A DNA stretch of 5,045 bases from Flavobacteriales bacterium UBA5869 (lineage in GTDB: Bacteria; Bacteroidota; Bacteroidia; Flavobacteriales_D; Crocinitomicaceae), in the NCBI GenBank assembly GCA_002432565.1, contig DJFP01000254.1, forward strand, positions 1 through 5,045, written 5' to 3'. Below are positions 1 to 5,045 of this stretch, one piece after another (within the stretch, counting starts at the first letter, position 1; every line of letters begins with the position of its first letter). The translations under genes were made by a program, and so were the position numbers. The notes below the pieces were generated by a model that saw only the letters and a list, made by a program, of their open reading frames with translations, ran no database searches and was not told where the DNA came from.

Positions 1-27
1 AAATTTAGGGTTTTATCTAAATATTAA
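1..27 (+). CDS. possible last codons of a gene upstream of atpB (partial)
   Basis: Frame 1 from the window edge reads KFRVLSKY followed by a TAA at 25-27, six bases before the atpB start. Tight spacing of this kind is typical of an operon, and Bacteroidota often carry a small AtpI/AtpZ-like or uncharacterised membrane protein gene just before atpB, so this could be its C-terminus. Only eight codons are visible. Frame 2 is also open, up to a TAA at 41-43 that would overlap atpB, so the frame is not certain. No function can be assigned, and the stretch may simply be untranslated leader. Confidence 0.25.
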   Translation, partial: KFRVLSKY

Positions 28-33
28 TAAGCG

Positions 34-1406
<1,373 letters not shown>

Positions 1407-1409
1407 TTG

Positions 1410-1449
1410 AAAAAGCTTGTTGCAACGGTTGGTTGCAGCAAGCCTTTTT
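1410..1449 (+). terminator. terminator-like hairpin after atpE (possible attenuator or processing/stability element)
   Basis: The left arm 1410-1426 pairs with the right arm 1432-1449 to give 17 base pairs with one bulged base (C1443) and one G-T wobble (1420/1438), closing a five-base loop GGTTG (1427-1431). The foot of the stem is A5 on the left and T5 on the right, the shape of a factor-independent terminator that could work in both directions. It starts four bases after the atpE stop and lies inside an otherwise continuous operon. Partial termination, or protection of the upstream message from 3' decay, is therefore more likely than a full operon end. No recognisable promoter is seen between it and atpF, so some read-through is expected. 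Confidence 0.7.
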
Positions 1450-1457
1450 AGAACAAC

Positions 1458-1504
1458 GCCTGTGCTGATCGCATGTCGCCAGTAGCTTTAGCGATGGCAC
1501 AAGC
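1458..1504 (+). other. second, imperfect hairpin in the GC-rich part of the atpE-atpF gap
   Basis: TGTGC (1461-1465) pairs with GCACA (1497-1501), and ATCGC (1468-1472) pairs with GCGAT (1491-1495), around a small internal loop. GC at 1458-1459 can pair with GC at 1503-1504 across one mismatch. The apical loop is 18 bases (1473-1490). Bases 1451-1520 are about 54% G+C (38 of 70), much richer than the other operon gap (about 30%). No T run follows, so this is not a terminator. It could be part of a structured leader for atpF, a processed RNA, or a remnant of a dispersed repeat. Nothing identifies it further. Confidence 0.35.
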
Positions 1505-1544
1505 TTCAGCGTGGGAACAATTGAAAAATTAAAACAGAAATAAG

Positions 1545-2039
1545 ATGGGGTTGATTACACCAGATTTAGGATTACTTTTTTGGACGGGCTTAGTATTCGT
1601 TCTGTTGTTGGTTATTTTAACCAAGTTCATTTGGAAACCGATTTTAGCTTCCGTAAATGCACGTGAGCAAAAAATTTCCGATGCATTGGAATTGGCTGAA
1701 AAAACAAAAGCTGAAATGCATGCTTTGCAGGCACAAAACGAGAACTTGTTGAAAGAAGCTCGTGCTGAGCGTGACGCAATCGTGAAAGATGCGAAAGAAA
1801 CAGCTGTGAAAATGGTTGAGGATGCTAAGAATACTGCGAAAGCTGAAGCAAACAAAATCGTTGAGTCGGCTCGTGCTACCATCAACACAGAGAAAACAGC
1901 TGCAATTGCTGAATTGAAAACACAAGTTGCTGCAATTTCATTGGAAATCGCTGAGAAAATCATTCGTGGAGAGTTGTCTTCAGATGAGAAGCAGAAAGCG
2001 TTGGCTGAGAAAATGGCAGGTGATATTAACTTGAACTAA
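1545..2039 (+). CDS. atpF: F-type ATP synthase subunit b (Fo peripheral stalk)
   Basis: This 164-residue single-pass subunit dimerises to form the peripheral stalk that holds the alpha/beta head still against rotor torque. The short N-terminus MGLITPDLGLLFW leads into one membrane helix (about 9-28), then the conserved FIWKPIL hinge (28-34). From about 38 to 142 the sequence is almost unbroken charged, Ala-rich helix (for example ENLLKEARAERDAI at 66-79), the long coiled coil. The C-terminus (about 143-164) would bind delta. Length is close to the usual 155-170. Only one b gene is present, so a homodimer is expected. The upstream context AAAACAGAAATAAG is A-rich with no Shine-Dalgarno. It is separated from atpE by an unusual 138-nt structured gap but from atpH by only 9 nt, so it groups with the downstream stalk and F1 genes. 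Confidence 0.97.
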   Translation: MGLITPDLGLLFWTGLVFVLLLVILTKFIWKPILASVNAREQKISDALELAEKTKAEMHALQAQNENLLKEARAERDAIVKDAKETAVKMVEDAKNTAKAEANKIVESARATINTEKTAAIAELKTQVAAISLEIAEKIIRGELSSDEKQKALAEKMAGDINLN

Positions 2040-2048
2040 TCGATAGAA

Positions 2049-2582
2049 ATGAAGAGTTCGAAATCAGCTTCCCGTTACGCACAAGCTTTGTTGGATCTTG
2101 CGATCGAACAGAACAAAGTGGATGCAGTTGCGGCAGACATGAAATACATGGCAACAGTATGTGCTGAAAACAAGGACCTGGAGAACATGCTTCAAAGTCC
2201 GATTGTGAAAGCAGATAAAAAGATTGCTGTTTTGAATGCAATTTTTGACCAATTCGATAAAGTAACAAACATGTTCATAGAGCTGATTGTGAAGAATGGT
2301 CGTGAAGCATATTTGTCACAGATCGCAGCTTCTTTTGATGGGCTTTTGAAAGCACATCAGGGAATTGTTCCGGTGACATTGATCAGCGCACATAAATTGG
2401 ATGATAAAGTAAAGAAAGAGATCGTTTCTAAAGTTCAGGCTTCTACATCAGGAACTGTTGAGTTGACTGAGAAGATTGATACGGACCTGATCGGAGGCTT
2501 TATCGTTCGGATGGGCGACAATCAAATCGATGCATCCGTTGCATCACAAATTAATAAGTTGAAACAACGTTTAACAAGGTAA
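2049..2582 (+). CDS. atpH: F-type ATP synthase subunit delta (OSCP homologue)
   Basis: This 177-residue soluble subunit caps the F1 head and links alpha N-termini to the C-terminal ends of the b dimer. The N-terminal helical domain (about 1-105) opens with the family motif [10 protein letters not shown] (9-18) and contains LQSPIV (48-53) and [14 protein letters not shown] (76-89). The C-terminal domain (about 106-177) ends in the conserved stretch [20 protein letters not shown] (143-162) and a final amphipathic helix. Length matches the family norm of about 175-185. The start lies 9 nt after the atpF stop, with no Shine-Dalgarno in ATCGATAGAAATG, so translational coupling with atpF is plausible. 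Confidence 0.96.
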   Translation: MKSSKSASRYAQALLDLAIEQNKVDAVAADMKYMATVCAENKDLENMLQSPIVKADKKIAVLNAIFDQFDKVTNMFIELIVKNGREAYLSQIAASFDGLLKAHQGIVPVTLISAHKLDDKVKKEIVSKVQASTSGTVELTEKIDTDLIGGFIVRMGDNQIDASVASQINKLKQRLTR

Positions 2583-2583
2583 T

Positions 2584-2588
2584 AAGGA
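2584..2588 (+). promoter_or_regulatory. Shine-Dalgarno-like AAGGA before atpA
   Basis: AAGGA lies five bases before the atpA ATG, in the 11-nt gap after atpH. It is the only well-spaced Shine-Dalgarno-like sequence in the window. The AAGGA before atpG sits only one base from its ATG, and the other starts lack one. In Bacteroidota such motifs contribute little to initiation, so the match may be chance. If used, it would favour alpha, which is needed in three copies per complex. Confidence 0.35.
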
Positions 2589-2593
2589 AAAAC

Positions 2594-4168
2594 ATGGCAG
2601 ATGTTAAACCAGCAGAAGTTTCTGCAATTTTAAGAGAGCAATTATCAGGATTCCGTTCGGAAGCTGAATTGCAGGAAGTAGGTACCGTATTACAGATCGG
2701 TGATGGTATCGCTCGCGTTTACGGATTGAAAGGTGTTCAGTACGGTGAATTAGTTGAATTCGACGGTGGATTGCAGGGAATTGCATTGAACCTGGAAGAA
2801 GACAACGTAGGGGTTGTATTGTTGGGTCGTTCATCTTCAGTAAAAGAAGGGGATACTGTAAAACGTTTGAACCGCATTGCTTCTGTTAACGTTGGTGACG
2901 GAATGGTTGGTCGTGTTGTGGATACTATCGGTAACCCAATCGACGGAAAAGGCCCTATCACTGGTCAGTTGTATGAAATGCCGATCGAGCGTAAAGCTCC
3001 GGGAGTTATCTTCCGTCAGCCGGTAACTGAGCCTCTTCAAACAGGTATCAAAGCAGTTGATGCGATGATTCCGATCGGGCGCGGACAACGTGAGTTGATC
3101 ATTGGTGACCGTCAAACAGGAAAAACAACGGTTGCGATCGATGCAATCATCAACCAAAAAGAATTTTATGACCGCGGAGAACCTGTTTTCTGTATCTATG
3201 TTGCAGTAGGACAAAAAGGTTCAACAGTTGCGGGAATCTATAAGAAATTAGAAGATGCAGGTGCAATGGCTTACACGGTAATCGTTGCTGCAAACGCTTC
3301 TGATCCGGCTCCAATGCAGTTCTACGCTCCAATGACTGGTGCTGCAATCGGTGAGTTCTTCCGTGATTCAGGACGTCCTGCATTGATCGTATTTGATGAC
3401 CTTTCCAAGCAGGCGGTTGCTTACCGTGAGGTATCTTTGTTACTACGTCGTCCTCCGGGCCGTGAGGCTTACCCTGGTGACGTATTCTACCTTCACTCCC
3501 GTTTGTTGGAGCGTGCTGCGAAAATCATCGCTGATGACAACATCGCTAAGCAAATGAACGACCTTCCTGATTCTTTGAAAGGAATCGTAAAAGGAGGAGG
3601 TTCATTGACCGCACTTCCAATTATCGAAACACAAGCGGGTGACGTATCTGCGTACATTCCTACAAACGTAATTTCGATTACCGACGGTCAGATCTTCCTG
3701 GAGAATGACTTGTTCAACGCTGGTATCCGTCCTGCAATCAACGTAGGTATCTCTGTATCTCGTGTAGGAGGTAACGCTCAAATTAAATCCATGAAGAAAG
3801 TAGCTGGTACTTTGAAATTGGATCAGGCACAATACCGTGAGTTGGAAGCGTTCGCGAAGTTCGGTTCGGATTTGGATGCAGCTACGAAGTCTGTTTTGGA
3901 CAAAGGAGCACGTAACTTGGAGATCCTGAAGCAGCGCGAAGGAGATCCTTACCCGGTAGAAAAGCAAATTGCTATCATCTATGTGGGTACAAAAGGATTG
4001 ATGCAAAACGTTCCTGTGAACAAGGTAAAAGATTTCGAAAAGGAATATTTGGATTTCCTGGAGGCGAAACATGCAGATGTATTGGTTCGTTTGAAAGCAG
4101 GAAAATACGAAGATGCTGATACAGATCTTTTAGGAAAAGTTGCGAAAGAGATCGCTGCTAAATATTAA
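2594..4168 (+). CDS. atpA: F-type ATP synthase subunit alpha (F1)
   Basis: This 524-residue non-catalytic nucleotide-binding subunit alternates with three beta subunits in the F1 head. The N-terminal helix (about 5-20, [14 protein letters not shown]) is the delta-binding segment. A beta-barrel domain follows to about 95, then the nucleotide-binding domain with Walker A GDRQTGKT (171-178) and Walker [10 protein letters not shown] (264-272). Gln207 in VAVGQKGST lies where beta has its catalytic Glu. The signature [10 protein letters not shown] (380-389) is followed by Arg390, equivalent to E. coli Arg376, which reaches into the neighbouring beta site. The helical C-terminal domain runs from about 395. 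The loop after LLERAA is about seven residues longer than in E. coli alpha. All key residues are intact. The ATG at 2594 fits the conserved N-terminus. atpG follows after a 71-nt palindromic gap. Confidence 0.98.
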   Translation: MADVKPAEVSAILREQLSGFRSEAELQEVGTVLQIGDGIARVYGLKGVQYGELVEFDGGLQGIALNLEEDNVGVVLLGRSSSVKEGDTVKRLNRIASVNVGDGMVGRVVDTIGNPIDGKGPITGQLYEMPIERKAPGVIFRQPVTEPLQTGIKAVDAMIPIGRGQRELIIGDRQTGKTTVAIDAIINQKEFYDRGEPVFCIYVAVGQKGSTVAGIYKKLEDAGAMAYTVIVAANASDPAPMQFYAPMTGAAIGEFFRDSGRPALIVFDDLSKQAVAYREVSLLLRRPPGREAYPGDVFYLHSRLLERAAKIIADDNIAKQMNDLPDSLKGIVKGGGSLTALPIIETQAGDVSAYIPTNVISITDGQIFLENDLFNAGIRPAINVGISVSRVGGNAQIKSMKKVAGTLKLDQAQYRELEAFAKFGSDLDAATKSVLDKGARNLEILKQREGDPYPVEKQIAIIYVGTKGLMQNVPVNKVKDFEKEYLDFLEAKHADVLVRLKAGKYEDADTDLLGKVAKEIAAKY

Positions 4169-4169
4169 G

Positions 4170-4233
4170 AATTTAAAATTGAAAATTGAAAAGGTCATTG
4201 AGCGGAGTCGAAATGCCTTTTCAATTCTAAATT
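4170..4233 (+). repeat. nested palindrome with REP-like core between atpA and atpG
   Basis: The 71-nt gap after atpA is nearly all one inverted repeat. The outer arms AATTTA (4170-4175) and TAAATT (4228-4233) flank a perfect 11-bp inner stem (4184-4194 with 4216-4226). After a bulged T4195, CATT (4196-4199) pairs with AATG (4212-4215) around the loop 4200-4211. The left flank has two tandem AAAATTG copies (4175-4188). The reverse complement of 4196-4215, CATTTCGACTCCGCTCAATG, resembles from memory a dispersed intergenic repeat common in flavobacterial genomes. The structure ends six bases before the atpG start. It lacks a following T run, so it looks like a transcribed REP-type element rather than a simple terminator. 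Confidence 0.65.
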
Positions 4234-4239
4234 AAGGAT

Positions 4240-5045
4240 ATGCCGAATCTTAAAGAAATACGAAATCGAATTACTTCAGTAGGATCTACGATGCAGATTA
4301 CCTCTGCAATGAAGATGGTTTCCGCTGCAAAATTAAAGCGTGCTCAGGATGCCATTACTCAAATGCGTCCGTATGCTGAGAAATTGCAGGAGATCCTGGG
4401 TAATTTGACTGCTTCGCTGGATATTTCAGAAAATGCATTGGCTGCTGCACGTCCTGTTGAAAATGTATTGATCATTGCCATTACTTCCAATCGCGGATTG
4501 TGTGGTGGTTTCAATAACAACATCATCAAACGGGTGAACCTGGCAATCAATGAAGAATATTCAAATGCAAATGTGAGCCTTCTTTGTTTAGGTAAAAAGG
4601 CAAAAGATGCTTTCAAGCGCTCAAACATGTATTTTGAAGCTTCCGGAACAGGGATCGTTGATGATATCTTTGCAGACTTGACTTTCGGAAATGTTTCCGT
4701 AGTTGCTGATTTTGCAATGAAGTCATTCCTTGAAAAGAAGTTCGATAAAGTGGTTGTTATTTACAACAGCTTCATCAATGCAGCTTCCCAGGAAGTGAAA
4801 GAAGAGCAGTTATTGCCGATCGTTCCTACAGAGCAGGCAAGCGATAAACAAGCCGGAGATTACATCTTCGAACCTTCGAAAGAAGAGATCGTAGAAGAGT
4901 TGATCCCGAAAACGTTGAAAATCCAATTGTTTAAAGCATTGTTGGATTCAAACGCATCCGAGCACGGAGCGCGTATGACAGCAATGCACAAAGCAACGGA
5001 TAATGCCAAGGAGTTACAGCGTAGTTTGAAATTAAGCTACAACAA
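4240..5045 (+). CDS. atpG: F-type ATP synthase subunit gamma (F1 rotor shaft), 3' end beyond window
   Basis: The reading frame is open for 268 codons and runs off the right edge with no stop. Gamma is the central shaft that turns inside the alpha/beta head and couples to the c ring. The N-terminal coiled-coil helix (about 1-57) contains MPNLKEIRNRI and the conserved ITSAMKMVSAAKLKRAQ (20-36). The Rossmann-like middle includes the family motif SNRGLCGGFN (83-92). The C-terminal helix begins near 215 and contains SEHGARMTAMHKATDNAKEL (240-259), packed inside the head. Family length is about 285-290, so roughly 20 residues are missing. The ATG at 4240 is chosen because homologues begin at this point; the next in-frame ATG (codon 18) would delete part of the essential helix. 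An AAGGA sits only one base before the ATG, too close for standard pairing. The upstream palindrome may affect its expression. Confidence 0.97.
   Translation, partial: MPNLKEIRNRITSVGSTMQITSAMKMVSAAKLKRAQDAITQMRPYAEKLQEILGNLTASLDISENALAAARPVENVLIIAITSNRGLCGGFNNNIIKRVNLAINEEYSNANVSLLCLGKKAKDAFKRSNMYFEASGTGIVDDIFADLTFGNVSVVADFAMKSFLEKKFDKVVVIYNSFINAASQEVKEEQLLPIVPTEQASDKQAGDYIFEPSKEEIVEELIPKTLKIQLFKALLDSNASEHGARMTAMHKATDNAKELQRSLKLSYN

Noticed and set aside
1473..1532. A 19-codon ATG reading frame in the atpE-atpF gap, in the same frame as atpE.
   Set aside because: It is very short, has no ribosome-binding context, lies in the loop and arm of a hairpin, and resembles no known peptide. Read-through from atpE would need to pass both a TAA and a TAG. 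It is mentioned only as part of the gap observation.
1450..1544. A possible internal promoter before atpF.
   Set aside because: I found no Bacteroidota-type TAnnTTTG -7 element with an upstream TTG at proper spacing. The A/T-rich end (1521-1544) looks like an ordinary translation leader.
1529..1963. A 144-codon antisense reading frame opposite atpF, and similar antisense frames opposite atpA, atpH and atpB.
   Set aside because: They lie wholly over well-recognised genes, show low-complexity composition expected from the complement of Ala/Lys/Glu-rich codons, and match no family I know.
4182..4226. Reading the atpA-atpG palindrome as a plain intrinsic terminator.
   Set aside because: No T run follows the 3' arm, and the gamma start is only 13 bases beyond the inner stem. 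The core looks like a dispersed repeat, so REP-like is the better description.

Overview
The window is a single-strand run of F-type ATP synthase genes, all on the + strand, in the order atpB (a), atpE (c), atpF (b), atpH (delta), atpA (alpha), atpG (gamma, cut by the right edge). All the Fo subunits and three of the F1 subunits are here. Beta (atpD) and epsilon (atpC) are not seen. The window ends inside atpG, so the sequence cannot show whether they follow or lie elsewhere; in Bacteroidota they are usually a separate locus.

The organism is most likely a member of the Bacteroidota, probably Flavobacteriales and possibly a Fluviicola/Crocinitomicaceae-like lineage. The phylum call rests on four things: the long signal-peptide-bearing, His-rich N-terminal extension of subunit a, the short c subunit, the near absence of Shine-Dalgarno sequences, and a REP-like sequence of a type I remember from flavobacterial genomes. 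The genus-level guess is weak.

Layout: 1-33 is upstream sequence, perhaps the last codons of a preceding gene. atpB is at 34-1158. A 26-nt A/T-rich spacer leads to atpE at 1185-1406. A 138-nt gap at 1407-1544 then holds a strong terminator-like hairpin directly after the atpE stop, followed by a GC-rich, foldable block. atpF (1545-2039), atpH (2049-2582) and atpA (2594-4168) are tightly packed, 9 and 11 nt apart. A 71-nt gap at 4169-4239 is almost entirely one nested palindrome with a REP-like core. atpG starts at 4240 and runs off the end. No gene-free stretch exceeds 300 bases.

Function: a and the c ring form the proton path in the membrane, b and delta form the peripheral stalk, alpha (with the absent beta) forms the catalytic head, and gamma is the rotor shaft. 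Residues seen in a (Arg304, with a His313/Glu346 pair) and c (Glu54, no Na+ ligands) point to an H+-driven enzyme. All genes look intact. This is a housekeeping operon and I see no new biological system in it. The most interesting signals are non-coding: two structured gaps, after atpE and after atpA, both placed where subunit stoichiometry changes.
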